Counted from the first letter of the stretch, positions 1 to 8,400 are shown. The stretch: 64,000 nucleotides of DNA from Inquilinus sp. Marseille-Q2685 (GCF_916619195.1 NZ_CAKAKL010000003.1:62001-126000); one strand, 5' to 3'. The notes: generated by a model from the sequence alone, not told the origin. Numbers and translations are program-made.

Positions 1-134
1 GCGCCGATCGGCTTGCCGGACAGCAGCCGGTTCGGCGCATGGGTCAGGATCGGCAGCGCCAGCCCCCCGGCCAGCGCCACCACCCCCAGCACCAGCAGCA
101 CGCGGTTGCGGATGACGGTCATGGCGGCGGCCAT
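1..134 (-). CDS. Osmoprotectant ABC transporter permease (YehY-like), N-terminal fragment
   Basis: Only the first 44 or so codons are inside the window; the gene runs off the left edge. The protein starts with a short basic segment and a hydrophobic stretch, then reads LPILTHAPNRLLSG, which closely resembles the N-terminus of E. coli YehY, a permease of the glycine-betaine/osmoprotectant (Opu/Yeh) importer. The start is ATG at 134; an in-frame ATG at 122 is a real alternative, and neither has a clear ribosome-binding site. It lies 31 bp downstream of the OsmF-type binding-protein gene on the same strand, the expected partner. The missing permease and ATPase genes are presumably beyond the left edge. 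Confidence 0.75.
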   Translation of the reverse strand, partial: MAAAMTVIRNRVLLVLGVVALAGGLALPILTHAPNRLLSGKPIG

Positions 135-165
135 GAAAGCATCAGCCGATCCGTCCTGTCGTGCC

Positions 166-1107
166 TTACTTCACGAACCCCTTCGCCTTCAGGTACTCGG
201 CCGCGACCGCTTGCGGATCCTCGCCGTCGACGGCGATCTTGCCGTTCAGCTCCTGCAGGGTCTTGAGGTCGAGCGAGGCGAAGACCGGGTCCAGCGCCTC
301 CTTGATCTTCGGGTGCCTGGCCAGCACGTCGGCGCGGATCGTCGCCGCCGGCTCATAGACGATCTGGGCGCCCTTGCTGTCTTCCAGCACCACCAGCCCG
401 ACCGAGGAGATGGCGCCGTCGGTGCCGTAGACCATGGCGGTGTTGACGCCGGAGGTCCGCTCCGCCGCGGCGCGGATGGTGGCGGCGGTGTCGCCGCCGG
501 CCAGGGTGACGATCTGGTCCTGCTTCAGCGTGAAGCCGTAGGTCGACTGGAAGGAGGGCAGGGCCGCGGGGCTCTCGACGAACTCGGCCGAGGCCGCCAG
601 CTTGACCTCGCCGCCGCCATTCACCCATTTGGCGAAATCCTCGAGCGTCTTCAGCTTGTTGGCGTCGGCCACCTCCTGCCGCACCGCCAGCGCCCAGGTG
701 TTGTTGGCCGGGGCCGGGGCCAGCCAGACGATCTTGTTCTGCGCCTCGTCCAGCTGCTTGACCTTGTCGTAGCCGGCCTGGGCGTTCTTCCAGGCCGGGT
801 CGCTGTCGATGTTGAAGAAGAAGGCGCCGTTGCCGGTGTATTCCGGATAGGCGTCGATCTCGCCGGCCAGGATCGCGCTGCGCACGATCTTGGTGGTGCC
901 GAGCTGCAGCTTGTTCTCGGTGGGGATGCCGTTGGCCTCCAGCACCTGCAGGATGATGCTGCCCAGCAGGCGGCCCTCGGTGTCGACCTTGGAGCCGACG
1001 CGCACCGCATCGGCGGCCATGGCGGCGGAAGCGGCCAGCAGGCCGGCGCCGAGCGCGGCGCCCAAGGCGGCCGTGCGGAGGATGCGCTTGAACGGGGAGG
1101 GGGTCAT
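166..1107 (-). CDS. osmF: Osmoprotectant ABC transporter substrate-binding protein, OsmF/YehZ family
   Basis: A periplasmic solute-binding protein of 313 aa. Residues 1-32 form a Sec signal peptide ending AAMAAD. The mature protein begins VRVGSKVDTEG and contains EIDAYPEYTGNG (about residue 82), typical of OpuAC/OsmF-family proteins that bind glycine betaine, choline or related compounds. It delivers substrate to the permease encoded just downstream on the same strand (31 bp gap). The ligand cannot be fixed from sequence alone. A perfect 9-bp inverted repeat lies about 100 bp upstream of the start. No truncation or frameshift is visible. Confidence 0.88.
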   Translation of the reverse strand: MTPSPFKRILRTAALGAALGAGLLAASAAMAADAVRVGSKVDTEGRLLGSIILQVLEANGIPTENKLQLGTTKIVRSAILAGEIDAYPEYTGNGAFFFNIDSDPAWKNAQAGYDKVKQLDEAQNKIVWLAPAPANNTWALAVRQEVADANKLKTLEDFAKWVNGGGEVKLAASAEFVESPAALPSFQSTYGFTLKQDQIVTLAGGDTAATIRAAAERTSGVNTAMVYGTDGAISSVGLVVLEDSKGAQIVYEPAATIRADVLARHPKIKEALDPVFASLDLKTLQELNGKIAVDGEDPQAVAAEYLKAKGFVK

Positions 1108-1203
1108 GGCGCTGCCTTCTCTGTTCGAGCCGAACGGAACGGGAAGTCCTCTTCACCGAATGCGTTCGCCGGCTCGCTTGTTCCGGTTGCGGGGAGGCAG
1201 CTT

Positions 1204-1228
1204 AATTGACGCTTGGCTGGCGTCAATT
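1204..1228. promoter_or_regulatory. Perfect inverted repeat upstream of osmF
   Basis: AATTGACGC (1204-1212) is repeated in perfect inversion as GCGTCAATT (1220-1228) with a 7-nt gap. It sits about 97 bp before the osmF start, in the divergent region shared with the plus-strand gene at 1355. Each arm contains a TTGACG string that could serve as a -35 hexamer. It could be an operator or a hairpin; the protein that binds is unknown. Confidence 0.4.
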
Positions 1229-1354
1229 CGATAAGAAAAATCTTAAGAAATGTGTAGAAAATGGAGCCGAATGCAGCCTGCAGTCCCGGCAGTTCACGCG
1301 GCATTCGGAATCGCTATATCATGTACATGTGCTGCGCATGTTCAGGAGCATCAT

Positions 1355-1648
1355 GTGAGGCAGGATCGCATCATCGTCCTGGTCGACCCCGACTATAAGG
1401 CGCAGATCGCCGCCCGTGCCAAGGCGCTCGATATGTCGGTCGGCGAGTTCGCGCGCCGGTCGATGGACGCCTATGATCCGGAACTCGACGAGGTGACCCA
1501 GTTGCTGCACAAATCCGCGATAGAGGCCAGGGAAGCGCTCGATCAGGCGATGACTGAAATCGACGAGACCCTCGGCTATCTGCGGAAGCGACGCGAGGAG
1601 GCGGCCGCCGCGAAGGCCAAGGCCGGGAAGCCCGGGGCTGTGGCCTGA
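1355..1648 (+). CDS. Small ribbon-helix-helix-like protein with C-terminal coiled coil, unknown function
   Basis: Encodes 97 aa starting at GTG 1355, chosen because AGGAG lies 6 nt upstream; the open frame extends further 5' but without a ribosome-binding site. The N-terminal 45 residues (DRIIVLVDPDYKAQIAARAK followed by LDMSVGEFARRS) look like a ribbon-helix-helix/Arc-type strand plus helix. The rest is a charged, Ala-rich helix likely to form a coiled coil. The stop overlaps the next start (TGATG), so the two genes are translationally coupled. A palindrome CATGTACATG at 1320-1329 lies in the leader. I do not recognise a named family; a DNA-binding or antitoxin-like role is only a guess. Confidence 0.6.
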   Translation: MRQDRIIVLVDPDYKAQIAARAKALDMSVGEFARRSMDAYDPELDEVTQLLHKSAIEAREALDQAMTEIDETLGYLRKRREEAAAAKAKAGKPGAVA

Positions 1649-1914
1649 TGGCGATCCGGCCCATGTCGACGCTTCGCGACATCATCCTCATCTACGATGA
1701 CGTCAAGAGGACCTCCGCCAAGGTCACCGAATTGTCCAAGGAGGTTCGCGACCTGGAGAGCCGGCTGTCTGGCGACATCCGGGGGATCGACACCCGCCTG
1801 GTGAAGGTCGAGACGCGGCTTGAGATGATCTATGACCTGGCCGTCGGCCGAGCGGGCAGGGACGGTTCCGGCGGTCCCCAGGAGCCGCCGCTTCTGCCCG
1901 ACAGTCGCTCCTGA
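1648..1914 (+). CDS. Small coiled-coil protein, unknown function
   Basis: Encodes 88 aa. The start ATG overlaps the upstream stop codon by one base (TGATG). Residues 8-65 are a heptad-rich charged helix (DDVKRTSAKVTELSKEVRDL, then RLVKVETRLEMIYDLAVGRA), followed by a disordered Pro/Ser tail. There are no Cys, membrane or catalytic motifs. Coupling to the ribbon-helix-helix-like gene suggests that the two products act together or form a complex. No family is recognised. Confidence 0.55.
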   Translation: MAIRPMSTLRDIILIYDDVKRTSAKVTELSKEVRDLESRLSGDIRGIDTRLVKVETRLEMIYDLAVGRAGRDGSGGPQEPPLLPDSRS

Positions 1915-1933
1915 TATCGAATGCCAGGTGTAG

Positions 1934-2007
1934 GCTGGGTTCGCCATCGGCGAACCCAGCATGGCGAGATCCCGGCCAGTGTTGGGTTCGCCTGCCGCGA
2001 ACCCAAC
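1934..2007. repeat. Two tandem related hairpins (REP-like) between convergent genes
   Basis: The first hairpin has 12-bp arms: GCTGGGTTCGCC (1934-1945), loop ATC, and GGCGAACCCAGC (1949-1960). The second has 11-bp arms: GTTGGGTTCGC (1981-1991), loop CTGCC, and GCGAACCCAAC (1997-2007). The two share the core TGGGTTCGC, so they are copies of one element about 20 bp apart. They lie between the ends of convergent genes (stops at 1914 and 2027), and could act as a bidirectional terminator or be a REP/BIME-type repeat. There is no T-run. Confidence 0.7.
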
Positions 2008-2026
2008 CTCCGGAATCGACGAAACT

Positions 2027-2857
2027 TCAGCTCAGGCCCAGCGTGCCGCGCAGCTGGGACAGGTCCTCGGCCAGGGCGGTGATCGGGCCCTTCAGCGCGT
2101 TGCGGTCGGCCTCGGTCAGCTTGTCGTAGGTCTGGAAGCCGCCATCCGAGGTCTTGTACTTGGCCAGGATGCCGTCGACGGTCTTGAAGTTGGCGTCGAC
2201 CTTGGTCAGCAGCGCCTTGTCGCTCTTCTCCAGGATCGGGCGCAGCAGGTCGACGATCTTCTTGGCACCGTCGACATTGGCCTGGAAGTCCCACAGGTCG
2301 GTGTGGCTGTAGCGGTCCTCCTCGCCGGAGATCTTGGTGGCCGCGACCTCCTCGATCAGCGCCGCGGCGCCGCCCACCACCTTGTCCGGCGGGGTGGTCA
2401 GGTCCTTGATCCGGCCCTGCAGGTCGGTCACGTCGGCCAGTAGCTTGTCGGCGAAGGGGGCCAGGCCCTCGGTCGACTGCTTGGCGAACAAGCCGTATTC
2501 GATGCGGTGGAAGCCGGTGAACTCCGGATCCTCCTCGTTCTTCGCGTGGTCGTCGGCGCGCGAGTCGATGGCGGCGTCGAGGTCGGCGAACAGCTCGGCG
2601 AGCGGCTCGATCCGCTCGTAATAGACGCGGCTCGGCGCGTACAAGGCCTGCGCCTTCTTCAGGTCGCCGGCCTTCACCGCCTCGGTGAACTGGCGCGTGT
2701 GCTCGACGAACTGGTCGACCTCGCCGATGACCCAGGTCTTGTACTTGGCGATCGGCTCGACCAGCTCGAGCGGCGACGGCGGGGCGGCCATGGCTGCGGG
2801 CCCGACCAGCAGCGCGGCAGCGCCGAGGCTGAAAGTCAGAATGCGTTTCATATTCAA
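2027..2857 (-). CDS. Imelysin-domain (M75) iron-uptake protein, EfeM/EfeO type
   Basis: Encodes a periplasmic protein of 276 aa: signal peptide 1-24 (cut near AMA-AP), then an imelysin/M75 domain from about 28 to the end. The putative metal-binding motif HxxE is present as HRIE at 117-120. It lacks the N-terminal cupredoxin domain of full-length EfeO, so it matches the short EfeM form. It is the fourth gene of the efeUOB operon (61 bp after efeB), so it probably binds ferric or ferrous iron for EfeU. The neighbouring EfeO has lost HxxE, so this copy may carry the metal-binding function of the operon (inference). Confidence 0.85.
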   Translation of the reverse strand: MNMKRILTFSLGAAALLVGPAAMAAPPSPLELVEPIAKYKTWVIGEVDQFVEHTRQFTEAVKAGDLKKAQALYAPSRVYYERIEPLAELFADLDAAIDSRADDHAKNEEDPEFTGFHRIEYGLFAKQSTEGLAPFADKLLADVTDLQGRIKDLTTPPDKVVGGAAALIEEVAATKISGEEDRYSHTDLWDFQANVDGAKKIVDLLRPILEKSDKALLTKVDANFKTVDGILAKYKTSDGGFQTYDKLTEADRNALKGPITALAEDLSQLRGTLGLS

Positions 2858-2918
2858 TCCCCTCCTAGGATAGGGCCGGGTGAGATCGTCACCCGGCGCT
2901 CAGGGCCCTTCCGGCCCC

Positions 2919-4217
2919 TCAGGTCGACACGGATTGCAGCAGCCCCTGGCCCAGATAGCCGTCCTTGTCCGGAACCCCCGGCAGGGCGAAGAAATAGCCG
3001 CCGCCGGTCGGCTTGATGTACTCCTCCAGCGGCTCGCCGTTCAGCCGCTGCTGCACCGCGACGAAGCCGGCGTTCAGGCTCGACTGGAAGCAGATGAACA
3101 GCAGGCCCATGTCGAGCTGCCCCGACTTGGTGACCCCGCGCGAATAGTTGAACGGGCGGCGCAGGATCAGGCTGTTCGCGGTCTCGCGGGTGCGCGGATT
3201 GGCCAGCCGGATATGGGCGTCGAGCGGCATCACCTTGCCCTCGGGGTCGCCCGAATAGTCCGGCACCTCGAATTCGTCCTTCATCCCCAGCGGGGCGCCG
3301 GACGCCTTCTGGCGGCCCATGATCGCCTCCTGCTCCCCGAGTGGCGTGCGGTCCCAGCGCTCGACGAAGTTGCGGATGATGCGCACCACCTGGTAGGTGC
3401 CGCCGGCCGTCCAGGCCGGCTCGTCCGCGCCCGGCTGGATCCAGACGAGCCGGTCCATCGCCGCGGCGTCGGCCGGGTTCGGGTTGGCGGTGCCGTCCTT
3501 GAAGCCCAGGAGGTTGCGCGCCGTCTCCTTGCGGCCGGCCTTGCTGGTTGCGGCCGGCAGGAACCCGTCCAGCTTCCAGCGCAGGCTCAGCAGGTCGGGC
3601 GTCGCCTTCACCACCGCGCGCAGGGCGTGGATGTTGGCCTCCGGCGTGTTGGCCGAGAACTGCAGCAGCAGGTCGCCGTGGCAGTATTCCGGATCCAGGG
3701 CGTCGTTCGGGAAGCTGGGCATCGTCGTCAGCTCCCGCGGCTTCACCGCGGCCAGGCCGAAGCGGTCGTCGAACAGAGAGGCGCCGACGGCGGCGGTGAT
3801 GGTCAGGTTGTCCGGCACGATCACCGGGCCCAGCACGCCGGAATCGGCCGGCGGGAATTTCGGGTCCAGCTCCGGCGGGGTGCCGCCGCCCATCAGGAAG
3901 GCGATGCGCTCGGTCAGGGTGCGGAACAGCCGCTCCAGGTCCGGCTTCGATGTCGCCAGCACGTCGAAGGCGGCGACGAGGCCGGCGGCGGGGGAGGGGG
4001 TGACGATGCCGGCCTGGTGCTCGCCGTAGAAGGGCTGCGCCTGCTGGGCGACATCGGCCTCGCGGCCGGGCGGCTGCTTCACCGACTGGGCGACGGCCGG
4101 CACCGCAGCCAGCGCGCCGAGCGCGGCGCCGCCGCCGGCCAGGCCGCGCAGCACGGCGCGACGGCTGGGAACGTCTGCGGGAGTGGGGGTCTTGCCCTGT
4201 TCGTCGGTGGTGGTCAT
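2919..4217 (-). CDS. efeB: Tat-exported Dyp-type heme peroxidase EfeB
   Basis: Encodes 432 aa. The start ATG at 4217 follows the efeO stop by 14 bp and is followed by a Tat signal (SRRAVLRGLAGG, residues 18-29, with an Ala-rich hydrophobic core). The Dyp-peroxidase GxxDG motif is GFKDG at 238-242 (distal Asp 241). The likely proximal heme His is H335 (LDAHIRLANPR), with the conserved Arg in ILRRPFNYSRG near 353. The frame stays open upstream into efeO, but that stretch is antisense noise. EfeB acts in the periplasm on iron or heme in the EfeUOB uptake system. Normal family length. Confidence 0.93.
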   Translation of the reverse strand: MTTTDEQGKTPTPADVPSRRAVLRGLAGGGAALGALAAVPAVAQSVKQPPGREADVAQQAQPFYGEHQAGIVTPSPAAGLVAAFDVLATSKPDLERLFRTLTERIAFLMGGGTPPELDPKFPPADSGVLGPVIVPDNLTITAAVGASLFDDRFGLAAVKPRELTTMPSFPNDALDPEYCHGDLLLQFSANTPEANIHALRAVVKATPDLLSLRWKLDGFLPAATSKAGRKETARNLLGFKDGTANPNPADAAAMDRLVWIQPGADEPAWTAGGTYQVVRIIRNFVERWDRTPLGEQEAIMGRQKASGAPLGMKDEFEVPDYSGDPEGKVMPLDAHIRLANPRTRETANSLILRRPFNYSRGVTKSGQLDMGLLFICFQSSLNAGFVAVQQRLNGEPLEEYIKPTGGGYFFALPGVPDKDGYLGQGLLQSVST

Positions 4218-4231
4218 GGCGGTTCGTCCGG

Positions 4232-5326
4232 TCAGTCCAGCCCCAAGGCGGTGCGCAGCTTCGGCAGGTCGTCGGCCAGGGCCGTCACCGGGGGCTGCAG
4301 CCCGGTGCGGTCGTCGCGGGTCAGCGCCAGCCCGGCCGCGGTCAGGTTGCCGTCGACCCGGTCGCTCAGCGCCTTGTCGGCCTTCTGGCTCAGCGGGCGC
4401 AGCAGCCCGACGATGCGGGCCGCGCCTTCTAGATCGGCCTTGGCGGCGGCGGGGTCGAGGCCCGGGTCGGCGGCCAGGCGGGCGATCACGGTGGCGGCGC
4501 CGCCGGCCATCTTCTCCGGCGGGATCGACAGGTCGGCGATGCGGGCCTGCAGCGCCTGCACATCGACCGCCAGCTTGTCGGCGACCGGCCCGAGCCCGTC
4601 GGTCGAGCCGCGGGTGAACAGCGCGTAGTGCAGCCGGCGGAAGCCGGTGAAGCCCGGGTCGTCCTCCTTCTTCTCGAAATAGTCGGCGCGGGCGTCCAGC
4701 GCCGTGTCGAGATCGGCGAACAGGTCGGCGATCGGCTTGATCCGCTGGTAGTGGATCCAGGCCGGGGCCAGCAGGTCGCGCGCCCGGGCCAGGTCGCCGG
4801 CCTTGACCGCTGCGACCAGCGGCGGGGGGGCGGCGGCCCGCGCCCTGGCTTCGCCGGGGACGTAGACCTTGTATTCGGCGATCGGCCCGATCAGCTCGAT
4901 CAGCGAGGGCTGCAGCGCCTGGGCCGGGGCGGTCTTCGCCGCGGTCACGGTCAGGGTGCCGCGCGGATTGCTCAAGAGGCCGCAGGTGATCTGGTAGCTG
5001 CCGGGGTCTAGCTTGGCGGTCAGGCTCTGGGTGAAGCCGGGCGCTATGTTCTCGCGCTCCTCCACCACCATCACGCCCTGCAGGATCTCCCACTCCAGCG
5101 CGCGGTCGCTGGCGTTCTTCACCTGGAAGGTGACGCGGCCGGCCTCGACCGTCAGGTCGTTCGGCTCGCAGCTCTGGGCGGTGATGGTGACGGCGGTGCC
5201 GCCCGCGGCGGCCTGGGGCGTGCCGGCGCGGGGGAGATAGGCGTAGACGCCCAGGCCCGCGACGGCGACGGCCAGGACCGCGACGACGCCGATGCCGATC
5301 CGGGTGGTGCGCTGCAAGGACGACAT
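4232..5326 (-). CDS. efeO: Iron-uptake protein EfeO (cupredoxin + imelysin) with altered metal motif
   Basis: Encodes 364 aa. A membrane anchor or signal lies at 10-30, then a cupredoxin-like EfeC domain (about 42-130) with Cys53 and Cys115, then an M75 imelysin domain (about 140-364). In the position where the partner gene has HRIE, this protein reads RRLH (230-233), so the HxxE metal motif is missing. A low-complexity stretch (RARAAAPPP, about 161-169) also replaces a conserved helix segment. It follows efeU by 19 bp and precedes efeB by 14 bp in one operon. The cupredoxin cysteines suggest that the N-terminal domain still handles metal. Confidence 0.9.
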   Translation of the reverse strand: MSSLQRTTRIGIGVVAVLAVAVAGLGVYAYLPRAGTPQAAAGGTAVTITAQSCEPNDLTVEAGRVTFQVKNASDRALEWEILQGVMVVEERENIAPGFTQSLTAKLDPGSYQITCGLLSNPRGTLTVTAAKTAPAQALQPSLIELIGPIAEYKVYVPGEARARAAAPPPLVAAVKAGDLARARDLLAPAWIHYQRIKPIADLFADLDTALDARADYFEKKEDDPGFTGFRRLHYALFTRGSTDGLGPVADKLAVDVQALQARIADLSIPPEKMAGGAATVIARLAADPGLDPAAAKADLEGAARIVGLLRPLSQKADKALSDRVDGNLTAAGLALTRDDRTGLQPPVTALADDLPKLRTALGLD

Positions 5327-5345
5327 TCGAGCTTCGGCTCCGGGC

Positions 5346-6176
5346 TCAGGCGTTCGACCGCGCTTCCTGCGCGACCCGGCCGCCGCTCAGGAACAGGGGC
5401 ACGGTGATGATCAGGAAGAGGAGATAGACGGCGACCTCGCCGACGGCCGGCGTATCCTGATAGCCGAAGATGCCGGCCAGCACCGAGCCGAGCGGTCCGT
5501 CGATCGGCAGGACTTGGCTGAGGTCGAAGGCGACCTCCTGCAGCCCGTTCCACAGCCCGGCCTCGTGCAGCGCCCGCAGCGACCCGGCCAGGAGCCCGGC
5601 GGCGACCACCAGGATGAACAGCCCGGTCCAGCGGAAGAAGCGCTTCAGGTTCAGCCGGACGCCGAACCAGGTGATGGCGAAGCCGACCCCGACCGCGACC
5701 AGGACGCCGGCCAGGGCGCCGGCCGGCGCCTCGAGGCCGACATCCTGCTGGAAGGTGGCGAGCAGGAAGAACACCGATTCCAGCCCCTCGCGGGCGACCG
5801 CGAAGAAGGCCATGCCGATCAGCGCCAGGCCCTTGGCGTCGCGCCCCTCCAGCGCGGCGTCGACCGAATGCTGCAACTGCGCCTTGATCGAGCGCGCGGC
5901 CTTGCGCATCCAGAACACCATCGAGGTCAGGATGCACACCGCGATCAGCCCGACGATCGCCTCGAACAGCTCCTGCTCGCGCTGCGGGAACTCGGCGCTG
6001 ACCAGGTTCAGCACGATGCCGACGGCGATCGAAAGCAGGACGGCGATGGCGATGCCGATCCAGACCAGGGGCATCCATTGCGACCGGCCCGTCTGGCGCA
6101 GATAGCCGGCGATGATGCCGACGATCAGGGCGGCCTCGATGCCCTCGCGCATCATGATCAGGAACGGTACAAGCAT
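5346..6176 (-). CDS. efeU: Iron permease EfeU (FTR1 family)
   Basis: Encodes 276 aa, the same length as E. coli EfeU. The start at 6176 gives the canonical N-terminus MLVPFLIMMREG; the frame is open much further upstream but that is not homologous. Both REGxE iron-transport motifs are present: REGIE at 10-14 and REGLE at 129-133, each within a membrane helix. About seven transmembrane segments can be seen. It is first in the operon efeU-efeO-efeB-imelysin, all transcribed leftward. A TGCGAG-N15-CTCGCA inverted repeat 53 bp upstream is a candidate iron-regulator site. Confidence 0.93.
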   Translation of the reverse strand: MLVPFLIMMREGIEAALIVGIIAGYLRQTGRSQWMPLVWIGIAIAVLLSIAVGIVLNLVSAEFPQREQELFEAIVGLIAVCILTSMVFWMRKAARSIKAQLQHSVDAALEGRDAKGLALIGMAFFAVAREGLESVFFLLATFQQDVGLEAPAGALAGVLVAVGVGFAITWFGVRLNLKRFFRWTGLFILVVAAGLLAGSLRALHEAGLWNGLQEVAFDLSQVLPIDGPLGSVLAGIFGYQDTPAVGEVAVYLLFLIITVPLFLSGGRVAQEARSNA

Positions 6177-6228
6177 CCCGACATCTTCCCAGAACCGCCA
6201 CGGGCGGCGCCCCATGCCCACGGGTAGT

Positions 6229-6255
6229 TGCGAGCAAGAATGCGTATCTCTCGCA
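6229..6255 (-). promoter_or_regulatory. Inverted repeat upstream of the efe operon, candidate iron-responsive operator
   Basis: TGCGAG (6229-6234) and CTCGCA (6250-6255) are perfect inverted arms separated by 15 nt, 53 bp upstream of the efeU start. Iron-uptake operons are usually repressed by Fur-, Irr- or RirA-type regulators. The sequence is not a clean match to any consensus I know, so assignment to one of these regulators is inference. Confidence 0.35.
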
Positions 6256-6399
6256 GTTCTTCTGCTCCCATCGCCCGGCGTTGTCGAGGCCGCTTCGCTG
6301 CGGGATAGGTTAAATTTGTCGTAATGCGGCACCGCCGGCGGCCTCCGCCCGGAACCGGCGATGCGCAGCGGCTGTTGGCGGAGCAGAAAGGAGCCGCCC

Positions 6400-6702
6400 A
6401 TGTCCGAGACCGGAGCCCCCAAATCCGCCGCCGACGCCGCCGCGCAGGTGTCGGGATCGAAGTCGAGCCGCGCCGCCGCCGAGCTGGATGCCGCCGCGAC
6501 CGATGCCCAGGCCGCTCGACACGACCTGGAGTCGGACCTGCGGGCGTTGCGCGAGGACGTGGCCCGCCTCGGCGAGACCGTGGCGTCGATGGCCCAGGCC
6601 CGGGCGAGCGCGCTGGACGAGGCGGTACACCGCAACCCCTGGTCGGCCGTGGTCGCCGCGGTCTGCGTCGGCTTCTGCCTGGGCCTCAAGGCGCGGCTGT
6701 AG
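6400..6702 (+). CDS. DUF883/ElaB-like small membrane-anchored protein
   Basis: Encodes 100 aa. ATG 6400 is preceded by AAAGGAG 7 nt upstream. An Ala-rich N-terminus is followed by a charged amphipathic helix (DLESDLRALREDVARLGETV) and a single C-terminal membrane segment after the motif HRNPWSAVVAAVCVGFCLG. The RxNPWxxV-TM ending is typical of the DUF883 (ElaB/YqjD) family, which E. coli uses as inner-membrane, ribosome-associated proteins in stationary phase. The gene is divergent from efeU and convergent with the SulP gene. Only the family resemblance is clear. Confidence 0.75.
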   Translation: MSETGAPKSAADAAAQVSGSKSSRAAAELDAAATDAQAARHDLESDLRALREDVARLGETVASMAQARASALDEAVHRNPWSAVVAAVCVGFCLGLKARL

Positions 6703-6705
6703 GCC

Positions 6706-8400
6706 TCAGGCCGCGGTCGAGGCTGCGCGTCGGGCCGCTTCCATCGCGTCGGCCGGGTCCGACTTGAAGCGCACCAGGGGCGGCCGGACGCCATGCGTCA
6801 GCAGCGCCCGCAGGATCGGCCGTCGGGCGCCGGCGATGTAGACCGCGGCGCCCTGGCGCCGGGCCTTGCGGGCGAAGCCTTCGATCGTGGCGGCGGCGGT
6901 GGAATCGATCACCGGCACCGCCGAGAAATCGACGACATAGGCCTTCGGGTGCTCGCCAATCCGGTCGAGGGCCGCCGCCACCCCGGCCGCGGCGCCGAAG
7001 AAGAAGGCGCCGGAGATCCTGTAGGCGACGACGTCGCGGTCGGTGGCCAGCGCGGGATCATAGGGCGGGCGGCCGTCGCCGTTGCCTCGGTCGTCGGCCA
7101 TGTCCGGCCGGTCGACCTGCACCGCCTGCGCCATGCGGTGCAGGAACAGCAGCGCGCCGAGGACGAAGCCGACCAGGATGCCCTCGGTCAGGTCGCGGAA
7201 CACCACCAGGCCGAAGGTCGCCAGCAGCACCACGGCGTCGCCGACCGAGGCGCGGATCAGGATCCCGAACTGGTGCTTCTCGGCCATGGTCCAGGCCACC
7301 ACCGCCAGGACCCCGGCGAGGGCGGAGAGCGGGATGAAGGCGGCCAGCGGCGCCGCCGCCATCATGAACAGCAGCAGGAACACCGAATGCAGCATGCCCG
7401 ACACCGGGCCGCGCGCCCCGGCGCGGACATTGGTGGCGGTGCGGGCGATCGTGCCGGTGACGCAGATGCCGCCGAACAGCGAGGAGGCGATGTTGGCCAG
7501 CCCCTGGGCCACCAGCTCGCAGTTCGAGCGGTGGCGGCGCCCGCTCATGCTGTCGGCGACCACGGCCGACAGCAGGCTCTCGATGCCGCCCAGCAGGGTG
7601 AAGGACAGGGCCGCCGGCAGCATCTCCTGGATCCGGGCCCAGGACAGGTCGGGCAGCTGCGGGGCGGGCAGGGAGGACGGGACGCCGCCGAAGCGGGTGC
7701 CGATGGTCTCGACCGGCAGCTGCAGCACGGCGGCCAGGATCGAGGCCAGCGCGACCGCGATCAGGTAGGACGGCCAGTGCGGCCGCAGCCGGCGCACCAG
7801 CAGGATGGTGCCGACCGATAGCGCCGCCACGGCGACGGCCGCGGCGCTGGCGGTCGGCAGCGCCCGGCCCAGCGCCTCCAGCTTCGGGACGAAGGGCCCC
7901 GGCTCCGGCCCGTCCAAGGTCAGGCCCAGCAGGTCCTTCAGCTGGCTGGCGAAGATGATCATGGCGATGCCGGTGGTGAAGCCGACGGTCACCGGATAGG
8001 GAATGTATTTGATGAAGGTGCCCAGCCGCAGCAGGCCGATCGCCGCCAGCATCAGCCCGGACAGGAAGGTCGCCAGCAGCAGCCCGTCGATGCCGTGCTG
8101 CGCCACGGTCGCGGCCACCAGCACGATGAAGGCGCCGGCCGGGCCGCCGATCTGGAACCGGCTGCCGCCCAGCGCCGAGACGATGAAGCCGCCGACGATC
8201 GAGGCATAGAGGCCGCGGTCCGGCGTGACGCCGGAGGCGATGGCGATCGCCATCGACAGCGGCAGGGCCACGATCGCGACGGTCAGCCCCGCCACGGCAT
8301 CGGCCTTGAGGTCGGCGAGGCCGTAGCGCTCGCGCAAAACGGTCACGAGCTTCGGCGTGAACAGCTCGGCAAAGGACGGATCATGACTGCGCGCCACCAT
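6706..8400 (-). CDS. SulP-family anion transporter with STAS domain
   Basis: Encodes about 564 aa. A hydrophobic transporter core (about residues 20-410) shows SulP features: AGLTVAIVALPLSMAIAIASG in TM1, the GGSRFQIGGPAGAFIVLV signature (about 86-103) and FIPLSALAGVLAVVAW. A cytoplasmic STAS domain follows (about 450-550, VVDFSAVPVIDSTAAATIEG). Such proteins carry sulfate, bicarbonate or dicarboxylates across the inner membrane; the substrate cannot be read here. ATG 8400 is chosen because GAGG precedes it; ATG 8418 and GTG 8421 are in-frame alternatives. No carbonic anhydrase or sulfur genes are adjacent. Confidence 0.88.
   Translation of the reverse strand: MVARSHDPSFAELFTPKLVTVLRERYGLADLKADAVAGLTVAIVALPLSMAIAIASGVTPDRGLYASIVGGFIVSALGGSRFQIGGPAGAFIVLVAATVAQHGIDGLLLATFLSGLMLAAIGLLRLGTFIKYIPYPVTVGFTTGIAMIIFASQLKDLLGLTLDGPEPGPFVPKLEALGRALPTASAAAVAVAALSVGTILLVRRLRPHWPSYLIAVALASILAAVLQLPVETIGTRFGGVPSSLPAPQLPDLSWARIQEMLPAALSFTLLGGIESLLSAVVADSMSGRRHRSNCELVAQGLANIASSLFGGICVTGTIARTATNVRAGARGPVSGMLHSVFLLLFMMAAAPLAAFIPLSALAGVLAVVAWTMAEKHQFGILIRASVGDAVVLLATFGLVVFRDLTEGILVGFVLGALLFLHRMAQAVQVDRPDMADDRGNGDGRPPYDPALATDRDVVAYRISGAFFFGAAAGVAAALDRIGEHPKAYVVDFSAVPVIDSTAAATIEGFARKARRQGAAVYIAGARRPILRALLTHGVRPPLVRFKSDPADAMEAARRAASTAA

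Noticed and set aside
2880-4628. A 582-codon plus-strand frame across efeB
   Set aside because: Antisense to efeB and efeO, with biased composition and no family features.
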